NCBI GenBank assembly: GCA_035652435.1
Contig: DASRDU010000148.1
Coordinates: forward strand, 4,996 to 68,995
DNA: 64,000 nt
Reading direction: 5' to 3'
DNA from: DASRDU01 sp035652435
GTDB lineage: Bacteria; Acidobacteriota; Blastocatellia; RBC074
Shown here: one piece after another, positions 36,185 to 43,402 of the stretch
How the letters are laid out: the number at the start of each line of letters is the position of its first letter
Numbering within the stretch: the stretch's first letter is position 1
Program-made: the position numbers and the translations under genes
Notes under the pieces: model-generated
Database searches by the model: none
Told to the model about the DNA's origin: nothing
The model's input: only the letters and a program-made list of their open reading frames with translations

Positions 36185-36751
36185 ATGTCACAAGGATTCA
36201 CTCTCTGGTTTACTGGTTTGTCGGGTGCGGGCAAAACAACTCTGACGAACGCGCTGGTGCCGCAGCTGCGCGAGCGCGGCGTGCGGGTCGAAGTGCTGGA
36301 CGGCGACGAGGTACGCACCAACCTGAGCAAGGGGCTCGGGTTTTCAAAGGAAGACCGCGACACCAACATCCGGCGCATCGGTTACGTCAGCCGGCTGCTC
36401 TCGCGCAACGGCGTCGGCGTGATCGCGGCGGCGATTTCACCTTACCGCGAAATCCGTGACGAAGTGCGCCGCGACATCGAAGCGAGCGACTCGGCTTTCG
36501 TCGAGGTTTACGTCAAAGCCTCGCTCGAAACGCTCGTCGCGCGCGACGTCAAGGGGCTATACCAGAAGGCGCTGGCCGGCGAGATCAAAAACTTCACCGG
36601 CGTCTCTGACCCGTACGAGCCACCGGTCAATCCCGAACTGACCATCGAAAGCGATCACGAGGCGGTCGAAGAGAGCGCCGCAAAAATTCTGGCGAAGCTT
36701 GAAGAACTGGGGCTGATCGTCCCGGCATACGAACTGGAGGAGGTGGCGTAA
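36185..36751 (+). CDS. cysC: Adenylylsulfate kinase (APS kinase)
   Basis: 188 aa, starting after AAAGGAATG. It phosphorylates APS to PAPS. P-loop GLSGAGKTT at about residues 13-21, then DGDEVRTNLSKGLGFSKEDRDTNIRRIGYV, the classic APS-binding block, and SPYREIRDEVR. Its stop overlaps the next start by one base (TAATG). Because the cysH product in the same operon looks like the 4Fe-4S type that can use APS directly, this kinase may mainly supply PAPS for sulfation rather than for cysteine synthesis. Confidence 0.96.
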   Translation: MSQGFTLWFTGLSGAGKTTLTNALVPQLRERGVRVEVLDGDEVRTNLSKGLGFSKEDRDTNIRRIGYVSRLLSRNGVGVIAAAISPYREIRDEVRRDIEASDSAFVEVYVKASLETLVARDVKGLYQKALAGEIKNFTGVSDPYEPPVNPELTIESDHEAVEESAAKILAKLEELGLIVPAYELEEVA

Positions 36752-37530
36752 TGACTCGCGGCAGGGTCTATCTGGTCGGCGCGGGGCCGGGCGACCCGGG
36801 GCTGCTCACGCTCAGGGCGCGCGACCTGCTGGCGGTGGCGGATTGTGTAATCTACGACTATCTGGTCAACCCCGAAATCCTCGCGCACGCCCCGGCGCAC
36901 GCCGAACTGATTTGCGTCGGCAAGCACTGCGGTGAAATCTCCTGGACGCAGGAAGAGATCAACCGCCTGCTGGTCGCGAAAGCCCGTGAGTACGGGAGTG
37001 TCGTGCGGCTCAAGGGCGGCGACCCATTCATCTTCGGGCGCGGCGGCGAAGAGGCCGGGGCGCTGGTGGCCGAAGGCATCGAGTGGGAGGTCGTGCCGGG
37101 CGTTACGGCGGGCTCGGCGGTCGCGGCTTATGCGGGCATCCCGATCACGCACCGCGGATTGAGTAGTGCAGTAACATTCATCACCGGCCATGAAGACCCT
37201 GCCAAATCGCAGTCGGCGATTCGCTGGGAGCAGCTGGCGACGGGCGCGGACACGCTGGTTTTTTTCATGGGCGTCGCCCGGATTCGTGAAATCTCCGAGC
37301 GGTTGCGGCAGCACGGGCGCGACGCGCAGACGCCGGTCGCCGTAATTCGCTGGGGGACTTACGAGCATCAGGAAGTTTACGTCAGCGATCTGGCGGAAAT
37401 CGCCGCGCTGGTCGAACGCGAGCGCGTCAAATCGCCCGCGATAATCATCGTCGGCGAGGTCGTGCGGCTGCGCGAGCAGTTGCAGTGGTTCGCGCCGCAG
37501 TTGATTGAAGCGGCCCTGAGTGTGGCCTGA
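36751..37530 (+). CDS. cobA: Uroporphyrinogen-III C-methyltransferase (SUMT)
   Basis: 259 aa. S-adenosylmethionine-dependent methylation of uroporphyrinogen III at C2 and C7 to precorrin-2, for siroheme. Motifs: VYLVGAGPGDPGLLTLRA at the N-terminus (SAM/tetrapyrrole methylase signature 1), VVRLKGGDPFIFGRGGEEA (signature 2), and PGVTAGSAVAAYAGIPITHRG. Overlaps cysC by one base and is 9 bp ahead of the siroheme synthase gene, so its job here is to make the cofactor for the sulfite reductase encoded first in the operon. Confidence 0.96.
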   Translation: MTRGRVYLVGAGPGDPGLLTLRARDLLAVADCVIYDYLVNPEILAHAPAHAELICVGKHCGEISWTQEEINRLLVAKAREYGSVVRLKGGDPFIFGRGGEEAGALVAEGIEWEVVPGVTAGSAVAAYAGIPITHRGLSSAVTFITGHEDPAKSQSAIRWEQLATGADTLVFFMGVARIREISERLRQHGRDAQTPVAVIRWGTYEHQEVYVSDLAEIAALVERERVKSPAIIIVGEVVRLREQLQWFAPQLIEAALSVA

Positions 37531-37539
37531 TCAGACACT

Positions 37540-38199
37540 ATGCGTTATTACCCGATCCATCTCGATCTGAAAAATCGCCCGGTGCTGGTGGTCGGCGGCG
37601 GTGTCATCGCCGAAGGCAAGGCGTTGCAACTGGTCGAAGCCGGCGCCGCAGTCCGGCTGGTCAGCCCGACGCTGACCGCGCAGTTGAGTGAGATGGTCAA
37701 CCAGAGCATGATCGAGTACCGGTGCGGCAACTTCATCGAAAGCGATCTGGCGGGCGTCGTACTCGTCATCAGCGCCACGAACGATCAGTCCGTCAATGAG
37801 GAAGTCGCGCAGGCGGCGGCAGCGCGCGGGCTGCTCCATAACGTCGTGGATCAGCCGGCGCTGTGCAGTTTCATCACTCCCGCGCTGGTTACGCGCGGCG
37901 ATTTGCAGATCAGCATCTCGACCGGCGGGGGCAGCCCTTCCGTCGCCCAGCGTGTAAAACGGGAAATCGGCGAATTGATCGGCGAGGAGTACGGCGAACT
38001 GCTCGCGCTCGCCGCCGCACTGCGCGCCGAAGTCAGAAAGCGTCCGGCCACTTTCGAGCAGCGCCGCGAACTGCTGCGCACATTCGCCGAGTCAGAAGCA
38101 GTGGATCTGATCCGAGCGGGGAGGCGGGCCGAGGCACAGCGCATCGCCGATGAACTGCTGGCCGCGAGTGAAAGCCCTGTACACATTACTTCCCATTGA
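37540..38199 (+). CDS. Precorrin-2 dehydrogenase / sirohydrochlorin ferrochelatase (Met8-like)
   Basis: 219 aa. NAD-binding N-terminal domain with VVGGGVIAEGKALQLVEAGAAVRLVSP, then NVVDQPALCSFITPALVTRGDLQISISTGGGSPSVAQRVKREI, the conserved Met8/CysG-B block containing the active-site Asp in NVVDQP. It oxidises precorrin-2 to sirohydrochlorin and inserts iron to give siroheme. The protein is separate from SUMT here, unlike the fused enterobacterial CysG. The C-terminal helical region (LAAALRAEVRKRPATFEQRRELLR) fits the dimerisation part. Confidence 0.93.
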   Translation: MRYYPIHLDLKNRPVLVVGGGVIAEGKALQLVEAGAAVRLVSPTLTAQLSEMVNQSMIEYRCGNFIESDLAGVVLVISATNDQSVNEEVAQAAAARGLLHNVVDQPALCSFITPALVTRGDLQISISTGGGSPSVAQRVKREIGELIGEEYGELLALAAALRAEVRKRPATFEQRRELLRTFAESEAVDLIRAGRRAEAQRIADELLAASESPVHITSH

Positions 38200-38244
38200 T
38201 GAGTGAGAATGTTGAGTTGTGAGGAACAAGCAGGAGATAAAACG

Positions 38245-38949
38245 ATGAGCAACGAACAGAACAAATTCCCGGAATCTGAAGTCGAACAGCTGGCGCGGCG
38301 CTTTGAATCAGGCGGCGTCACGGAAATTCTGGAGTGGGCGGTCGAGCGGTTCGGGCCGCGCCTTGTCATGACCTCAAGCTTCGGCGCCGAAGGCATAGTC
38401 CTGATTGACCACCTGGCCCAGGTCGCGTCGGACACGCCGATCATTTACCTCGATACGGGCTTTCACTTCCCGGAAACGGAGCGGCTGAAAGAGCGCATGC
38501 AGGTTCTCTACAACCTGAACCTGATCGAACAGCGCGCGGCGCTCTCGGTCGCGCAGCAGGCCGAAGTTTACGGCGATAAACTGTACGAGCGCGATCCGGA
38601 TCTGTGCTGCCGGCTGCGCAAAGTCGAGCCGTTGCGCGAATCACTGACCGGCTATGATGCATGGGTCGCGGCCCTGCGGCGCGACCAGTCGCCGACGCGC
38701 GCGAATATCAGGGTCGTGGAATGGAACGCGAAACGGCAGATGGTCAAAATTAACCCGCTCGCGACGTGGACGCGCAAGCAGGTGTGGGATTACATCGTGA
38801 AGAACGATCTTCCGTACAATTCACTCTACGACGAAGGTTATACGAGCATCGGCTGCGAGCCCTGCACGCGCCGTCCCGCGGCGGGCGCGCACGAACGCAG
38901 TGGGCGGTGGGACGGGCTGGTCAAGCTTGAATGTGGAATTCATCTGTAA
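38245..38949 (+). CDS. cysH: Phosphoadenylyl/adenylyl-sulfate reductase, 4Fe-4S (APS reductase) type
   Basis: 234 aa from MSNEQNKFPESE (38245) behind AGGAG with eight-base spacing; the ORF to 38203 is ignored. It reduces APS (or PAPS) to sulfite with thioredoxin. PP-loop-like SSFGAEGIVLIDHLA, and the cluster ligands of the APS-reducing subfamily: LCCRLRKVEPL (Cys-Cys) and GCEPCTRR (C-x2-C). The catalytic Cys near the C-terminus is in KLECGIHL. Final enzyme of the operon before the sulfite reductase step. Having both this enzyme and CysC means APS is shared between reduction and PAPS synthesis. Confidence 0.94.
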   Translation: MSNEQNKFPESEVEQLARRFESGGVTEILEWAVERFGPRLVMTSSFGAEGIVLIDHLAQVASDTPIIYLDTGFHFPETERLKERMQVLYNLNLIEQRAALSVAQQAEVYGDKLYERDPDLCCRLRKVEPLRESLTGYDAWVAALRRDQSPTRANIRVVEWNAKRQMVKINPLATWTRKQVWDYIVKNDLPYNSLYDEGYTSIGCEPCTRRPAAGAHERSGRWDGLVKLECGIHL

Positions 38950-38982
38950 GTGTGGCTCGGAGAGCCTGTGGTCAGACCAAAA

Positions 38983-39017
38983 GCTGATTGTGAGGCATTG
39001 TAATTGCCTCACTCAGC
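38983..39017 (+). promoter_or_regulatory. Inverted repeat upstream of the sulfate-transporter promoter
   Basis: GCTGA-TT-GTGAGGCA (38983-38997) pairs with TGCCTCAC-TCAGC (39005-39017) around a seven-base loop. It ends six bases before the -35 box. It may be an operator or, on the plus strand, a weak stop for the upstream operon; it lacks a T-run. Confidence 0.5.
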
Positions 39018-39022
39018 ACTGA

Positions 39023-39052
39023 TTGACAATTTTCCGGGAGAGCGTGTATAAC
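39023..39052 (+). promoter_or_regulatory. Promoter of the sulfate ABC transporter genes
   Basis: TTGACA (39023-39028), 18-bp spacer, TATAAC (39047-39052); both boxes are near consensus. Start of transcription would fall near 39059, right before the structured leader. So the transporter genes have their own control point, separate from the cys operon. Confidence 0.65.
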
Positions 39053-39073
39053 GGCGGCGTTCTTGCGGTTAAG

Positions 39074-39127
39074 GATCAGCTCAGAAATAAACAAATCAGG
39101 CCCGGCGGGCCTGAAATAAAGTTGATC
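39074..39127 (+). ncRNA. Candidate structured 5' leader RNA of the sulfate transporter operon
   Basis: Outer stem GATCAGCT (39074-39081) with AGTTGATC (39120-39127), eight pairs including one G-U. It encloses an asymmetric A-rich internal loop and a perfect inner hairpin TCAGGCCC-GGC-GGGCCTGA (39096-39114). It starts about 15 nt after the predicted transcription start. The leader continues some 350 nt to the likely start codon with no convincing gene (51- and 67-codon ORFs are present but have no special composition). Whether it senses a metabolite is not known; I match it to no named riboswitch. Confidence 0.45.
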
Positions 39128-39473
39128 AGACGATGAGAGCTGGCCGGGATGGAAACGCAAGTCATTACAGCGAGTCTCAGGATACTGAGTTGCGATCTTT
39201 TGCAATCCTCACCTCGCGCATCTGTATCAGCATTGCGTTTTCACCAGCCATCAGTTCACAGCCCCGCTGGCTTTCGTCAGCCCGCAAGGTGTCTGTATTA
39301 CTGAAAGAAGCTTCCCGCATCCCCGAATTTAATTGACTGACTGGTTCGTCAGGCCTGTCAGGGGTAATAACGTCGCATTACTGTGTCAGGCGCCCGTGAC
39401 AATGTTCGAGTACGCATCACCCCGAGCGAACGGCCCCCGGCTTGTATCTCATGGCGCACCGGCTTCCGGGTGG

Positions 39474-40493
39474 ATGCGACGGATCACGGCAATCGGCGTG
39501 GCGCTGTTATTGCTCTTTGAAATTACGTGCTGTCGCAAACCGCCCCAGACGGGGGTTGACGAAGCGACAATCACGGTTTACGGCTTCAGCGTGGTCAAGG
39601 AGGCCTTGGAAACGGAGATCTTCCCCGCCTTCCAGAAGCACTGGGTAGAAAAGACCGGGCAGCAGGTAAAATTTGCTTCATCGTTCGCCGGTTCGGAGAT
39701 CGTGACGAACCAGATCCTGTCCGGCGTCAAAGCCGACATCGCGATCCTGGCAATCGAGCGCGACGCCGAGCGGCTGCGCAAAGGCGGCGCGGTGAAAAGC
39801 GACTGGCACGAACTCCCGCATAAGGGAATCGTCAACCGCACGCCGTTCGTCATCGCCGTGCGGAAAGGGAACCCGAAAGGGATTCATGACTTCCCTGACC
39901 TCGCGAAGCCGGGCGTCAAAGTCATCCACCCCGATCCGATCTCTTCCGGCGGGGCGCAATGGTCGCTGCTGGCGATTTACGGCTCGGAACTGATGAAGTC
40001 GGAGCGTCAGACCGGCAACCGCGACTCTGCGAAAGCGCTCGACCTGATCAAGCGCATCTGGAAAAACGTGATCGCGACGCCGGGTTCGGCGCGCGAGGCG
40101 CGGACGCAGTTCGAGACGGGCTTCGGCGACGCACTGATCACTTATGAACTCGAAGCCCTGCAGCTCGACGACCGGCATGAGCCGTTTGAAATAGTGGTGC
40201 CCTCAAGCACGATCTTCAGCGAACACCCGGTGGTGATCGTTGATCGTGACATCAGCCCCACGAAACGGGCGCTGGTTGAAGTTTTCGCGAGCTACCTGTG
40301 GAGCGAGACGGCCCAGCGCGCCTGGGTCAAATATCATTTCCGCGCGGTGACAGATGAGAAGCTGAACGAATCGGAACCGCGCTTTGCCAGAATCGCTCAC
40401 CCTTTCAAGGTCGCCGACCTGGGCGGGTGGGAGCGTGCTTACCCGGACATCATCGAAGGCGTCTGGAAGAAGCAGATTCAGTCAGCGAAGTAG
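39474..40493 (+). CDS. Sulfate ABC transporter substrate-binding protein (Sbp/CysP type)
   Basis: 339 aa from MRRITAIGVALLLLFEITCC (39474), which begins directly with a signal peptide. Earlier in-frame Met codons at 39333 and 39402 would put 24-47 polar residues ahead of it and are less likely. Cys-Cys at the end of the hydrophobic part could be a lipid-attachment site, though the lipobox is poor. The mature protein carries the sulfate/thiosulfate-binding signature: TVYGFSVVKEALETEIFPAF, QVKFASSFAGSEIVTNQI, ADIAILAIERDAERLR, HPDPISSGGAQWS. It delivers sulfate to the permease encoded next. The leader contains a possible structured RNA. Confidence 0.93.
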   Translation: MRRITAIGVALLLLFEITCCRKPPQTGVDEATITVYGFSVVKEALETEIFPAFQKHWVEKTGQQVKFASSFAGSEIVTNQILSGVKADIAILAIERDAERLRKGGAVKSDWHELPHKGIVNRTPFVIAVRKGNPKGIHDFPDLAKPGVKVIHPDPISSGGAQWSLLAIYGSELMKSERQTGNRDSAKALDLIKRIWKNVIATPGSAREARTQFETGFGDALITYELEALQLDDRHEPFEIVVPSSTIFSEHPVVIVDRDISPTKRALVEVFASYLWSETAQRAWVKYHFRAVTDEKLNESEPRFARIAHPFKVADLGGWERAYPDIIEGVWKKQIQSAK

Positions 40494-40515
40494 TTTCAAA
40501 GTACGGACCATACTT

Positions 40516-41361
40516 ATGGGCGCAGTGACGGCCAGCAGAAATTCAGGCGTCGCCGATCAGCGGTTTGACCTCGGCAAGCCGGTCGGCATCGGGCTGGTGA
40601 TCGCGGCCATGCTGCCGCTCGTGATCATGCCGCTGCTCTCGGTCTTCATCTTCGGGATGAAGGAAGGCCCGGTGCATTTCTGGAAGGTGCTGTCGGCCCC
40701 GGCGGCGCTCTTTTCAATCAAGCTGAGCCTGCTCACGAGCAGCGTCGCGACGGTCTGTAACGTACTTTTCGGCCTGCTTGCCGCCTATGTCCTGAGCAAG
40801 TATGATTTCGCCGGCAGTTCAGCACTCATGATTATCATCAGCCTGCCGACGGCGATTCCGACGGCGGTGGCTGGTTTCGCATTACTCCTGCTCTGGGGGA
40901 AATACGGTCTGATCGGGTATTACCTCGAGCGGTATACCGACTTCGAGGTGATGTTCACGACTGCCGCCATCATCCTGGCTAATATCTTTGTTACTTTCCC
41001 CCTGGCATTCGGAGTCATCAAACCCGCGCTCGACAACTTCGACCGGAGTTACGAGGACGCGGCGGAGACGATGGGCGCCTCGCGCTGGCAGACCTTTTTT
41101 TACGTGGTGCTGCCGAGTCTGCGCGGGGCGCTGGTGACGGGCGCGCTGCTGACTTTCGCGCGTTCGATTGGCGAGTTCGGTTCGACCATCATGGTCAGCG
41201 GCAACCTGGCGATGAAGACGCAGACCGCGCCTCTTTACATCTTCACCAAGTTCAACGAGGGGGATGTCGAGGGCGCGAATGCCATTGCCGTGGTGCTGGC
41301 CGTGATCTCATTCGCGGTCTTCTCATTGATCATTCTCTTCAGGAACCGGTTGGAACGATAA
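40516..41361 (+). CDS. Sulfate ABC transporter permease (single subunit)
   Basis: 281 aa from MGAVTASRNSGVADQ (40516); an ORF to 40384 overlaps the previous gene and is rejected. Six membrane segments (VIAAMLPLVIMPLLSVFIF, FSIKLSLLTSSVATVCNVLFGLLAAYVL, LMIIISLPTAIPTAVAGFALLLLW, ILANIFVTFPLAFGVI, LVTGALLTFARSIGEFGSTIM, AIAVVLAVISFAVFSLIILF). The coupling EAA loop is EDAAETMGASRWQTFFYVVLP. CysT/CysW/ModB family. Only this permease gene is present, so it probably forms a homodimer, unlike the usual CysT-CysW pair. The second permease could also be elsewhere in the genome. Confidence 0.92.
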   Translation: MGAVTASRNSGVADQRFDLGKPVGIGLVIAAMLPLVIMPLLSVFIFGMKEGPVHFWKVLSAPAALFSIKLSLLTSSVATVCNVLFGLLAAYVLSKYDFAGSSALMIIISLPTAIPTAVAGFALLLLWGKYGLIGYYLERYTDFEVMFTTAAIILANIFVTFPLAFGVIKPALDNFDRSYEDAAETMGASRWQTFFYVVLPSLRGALVTGALLTFARSIGEFGSTIMVSGNLAMKTQTAPLYIFTKFNEGDVEGANAIAVVLAVISFAVFSLIILFRNRLER

Positions 41362-41445
41362 CGACCCAGAGATGAAGGTGGAAGGATGACCCCGTAATCC
41401 TGTTTCATCTGTCATTCTTCATCCTTCCTGAAAGCGAGGTACGCG

Positions 41446-42666
41446 ATGGCGAGAGAAGTAATGGTTACCCTTTTCCCGGAAACTCAAGCCTTCGCCGAGC
41501 GCCGCCCCGAAGCACGTGCGGCCTTGAGCGTCAGTCACCTGACCAAACGTTTCGGCGACGAACTCGTCCTGGACGACGTCAGCTTCTCGGTTGACGAGGG
41601 CGAGAGCCTCGTCCTGCTCGGGCCCTCCGGCAGCGGCAAAAGCACCACGCTGCGCCTGATCGCCGGGCTCGAATCGCCCGACTCCGGACAGGTCGTGATC
41701 GGCGGCAAGCGGGTTGACGAGGTGTCCGCCCGCGCGCGCAACGTTGGCGTGATCTTTCAGCATTACGCCCTCTTCCCCGGCATGACCGTCGCGGAAAACA
41801 TCGGCTTCGGCCTCAAGATTCGCCGCGTCAAAGCGAAGCAGCGCCAGCCGGTGATTGACCGCCTGCTCGATCTGATCGGCCTCGCGGACCAGCGCGAAAA
41901 ATATCCCTGGCAGATTTCCGGCGGCCAGGCGCAACGCGTCGCCATCGCGCGGGCGCTCGCTTACGAGCCCGAGGTGCTGCTCTTTGATGAATCCTTCAGC
42001 GCGCTCGACCCGCAGACGCGCGTGCCGCTGCGCCGCGAAATTCGCGCGCTGCTGCGCAAGCTCCGCGTTCCCGCCCTCTTCATCACGCACGATCAGGAAG
42101 AGGCGATGGAACTCGGCGACCATGTCGCGATCCTCAACCGCGGTCGCCTCGAACAGATCGGCTCGCCCTCTGAAATCTACAACGACCCGCAGACCGAATT
42201 CGTCGCCACCTTCCTCGGCGCGGCCAACGTACTTGAAGGGAAGTGGCAGGACGGGTTGATTCACCTCGACAGCGACCGCTACCTCGCGCCGGTGAGCAGC
42301 GTGCCGCCACTGACTGATGGCGAAAGAGTCAAAGTGATCTTCCGCCCCGAAGACGTCTCGCTCGGCTCGGCCACCGGGTTGATCGAAACGCCTTACCATC
42401 TGGGCCGCGGCGAAATCACTGACGTCGGCTTCACCGGCGCGTCCGAAACGCTGACCGTGCGATTGCTCACTTACGGCCAGTCGGGCAACCTGCTCGTGCC
42501 GCGCGCCGAGACGGGTCGTAACGGCCTCTCATCACTCAATAACAATGCGCCCGCGGAATTTGTGATCAAAGCGTTGCGCACCAAGTGGGAGGCGCGCAAA
42601 CTTCGATTGAGAGTCGGTGATCGCGTCACCGTCGGGTTGAAAGCTTACAAGGCATTGCGCGCTTAA
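41446..42666 (+). CDS. cysA: Sulfate ABC transporter ATP-binding protein
   Basis: 406 aa. Nucleotide-binding domain at about 25-260: Walker A GPSGSGKST, Q-loop GVIFQHYALFPGMTV, signature ISGGQAQRV (usual L replaced by I), Walker B VLLFDESFSALD (usual DEP is DES) and H-loop THDQEEAMEL. The C-terminal 140 residues form a TOBE-like regulatory domain (VIFRPEDVSLG, VGDRVTVGLKAYKAL) typical of CysA/ModC/MalK proteins. It powers sulfate or thiosulfate import. It follows the permease by 84 bp. That gap holds an imperfect heptamer inverted repeat (GAAGGATGAC / GTCATTCTTC) like the one at 9763. Confidence 0.93.
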   Translation: MAREVMVTLFPETQAFAERRPEARAALSVSHLTKRFGDELVLDDVSFSVDEGESLVLLGPSGSGKSTTLRLIAGLESPDSGQVVIGGKRVDEVSARARNVGVIFQHYALFPGMTVAENIGFGLKIRRVKAKQRQPVIDRLLDLIGLADQREKYPWQISGGQAQRVAIARALAYEPEVLLFDESFSALDPQTRVPLRREIRALLRKLRVPALFITHDQEEAMELGDHVAILNRGRLEQIGSPSEIYNDPQTEFVATFLGAANVLEGKWQDGLIHLDSDRYLAPVSSVPPLTDGERVKVIFRPEDVSLGSATGLIETPYHLGRGEITDVGFTGASETLTVRLLTYGQSGNLLVPRAETGRNGLSSLNNNAPAEFVIKALRTKWEARKLRLRVGDRVTVGLKAYKALRA

Positions 42667-42688
42667 ATCGCCCCGGCGACAATCCGAA

Positions 42689-43402
42689 ATGAATGTCGGC
42701 CACCTTGTCCTGCTCCCGGGTCTGGACGGCACCGGGCGACTGTTCGATCCGCTGCTCAAAATTCTCCCTTCCGATTTCACAACGTCGGTCGTCTCTTACC
42801 CGACCGACCGGATTCTCAGTTACAGCCAGCTTGAGCCTCTTGTCAGAGAAGCTTTGCCGGCGGACAGGCCCTTCGCCATCGTCGCCGAATCCTTCTCCGG
42901 CCCGCTGGCAGTGATGATTGCCGCCTCACCGCCGCATAACCTCCGGGCACTGATTCTGTCCACCTCTTTTATCAGCAATCCGCTCCCTCCGGCGCTTCGC
43001 GCTCTGCGTTACCTCGTTAACCCGGTCTGGTTTCGGGCAACGCCTCCACGCCATTTGCTCCGGCATTTCCTGCTGGGCCACGACTGTCCCGATGAAGTGG
43101 TCGAGCTTGCGATTGAGGTCATTCGTTCCGTGCCGCCGGAGACACTCGCTTCTCGAATCAGACAGGTGATGGAGGTGAATGTCAGGCAGGAATTGCAGGT
43201 CTGCGGCGTCCCGCTGCTTTATCTGCCGGGCAGCCGTGACCGGCTGGTGAGCCAAAGAAGCTGGGGGGAAATTTCCCGACTGAAGCCGGACGCAAAATGC
43301 GTTGAGATTGACGCGCCGCACCTGCTCCTGCAACGGAAGCCGGCCGAAGCATTCATCGCGATCTACGGCTTTCTGCGCGGCCTTGAGTCACTTCGTTACT
43401 GA
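42689..43402 (+). CDS. Alpha/beta hydrolase
   Basis: 237 aa starting at ATG 42689, 22 bp after cysA. Alpha/beta-hydrolase fold: LVLLPGLDGTGRLFDPL (oxyanion-hole region), nucleophile elbow AESFSGPLAV (Ser in E-S-F-S-G, a variant of G-x-S-x-G), acid Asp in PGSRDRL, and His in DAPHLLLQ. Substrate unknown; related short hydrolases act on esters or lactones. The gene may be co-transcribed with the transporter but has no obvious link to sulfur. Its end overlaps the convergent GMC gene by 7 bp. Confidence 0.85.
   Translation: MNVGHLVLLPGLDGTGRLFDPLLKILPSDFTTSVVSYPTDRILSYSQLEPLVREALPADRPFAIVAESFSGPLAVMIAASPPHNLRALILSTSFISNPLPPALRALRYLVNPVWFRATPPRHLLRHFLLGHDCPDEVVELAIEVIRSVPPETLASRIRQVMEVNVRQELQVCGVPLLYLPGSRDRLVSQRSWGEISRLKPDAKCVEIDAPHLLLQRKPAEAFIAIYGFLRGLESLRY

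Noticed and set aside
39061..39130. SAM or other named riboswitch
   Set aside because: The stems are real but the loops do not show the conserved core of any riboswitch I know, so it is reported only as a candidate structured leader.
39133..39336. 67-codon ORF (and a 51-codon one at 39148) in the transporter leader
   Set aside because: Checked for a Cys-rich end like the one at 32925; none is present, and composition is not protein-like.
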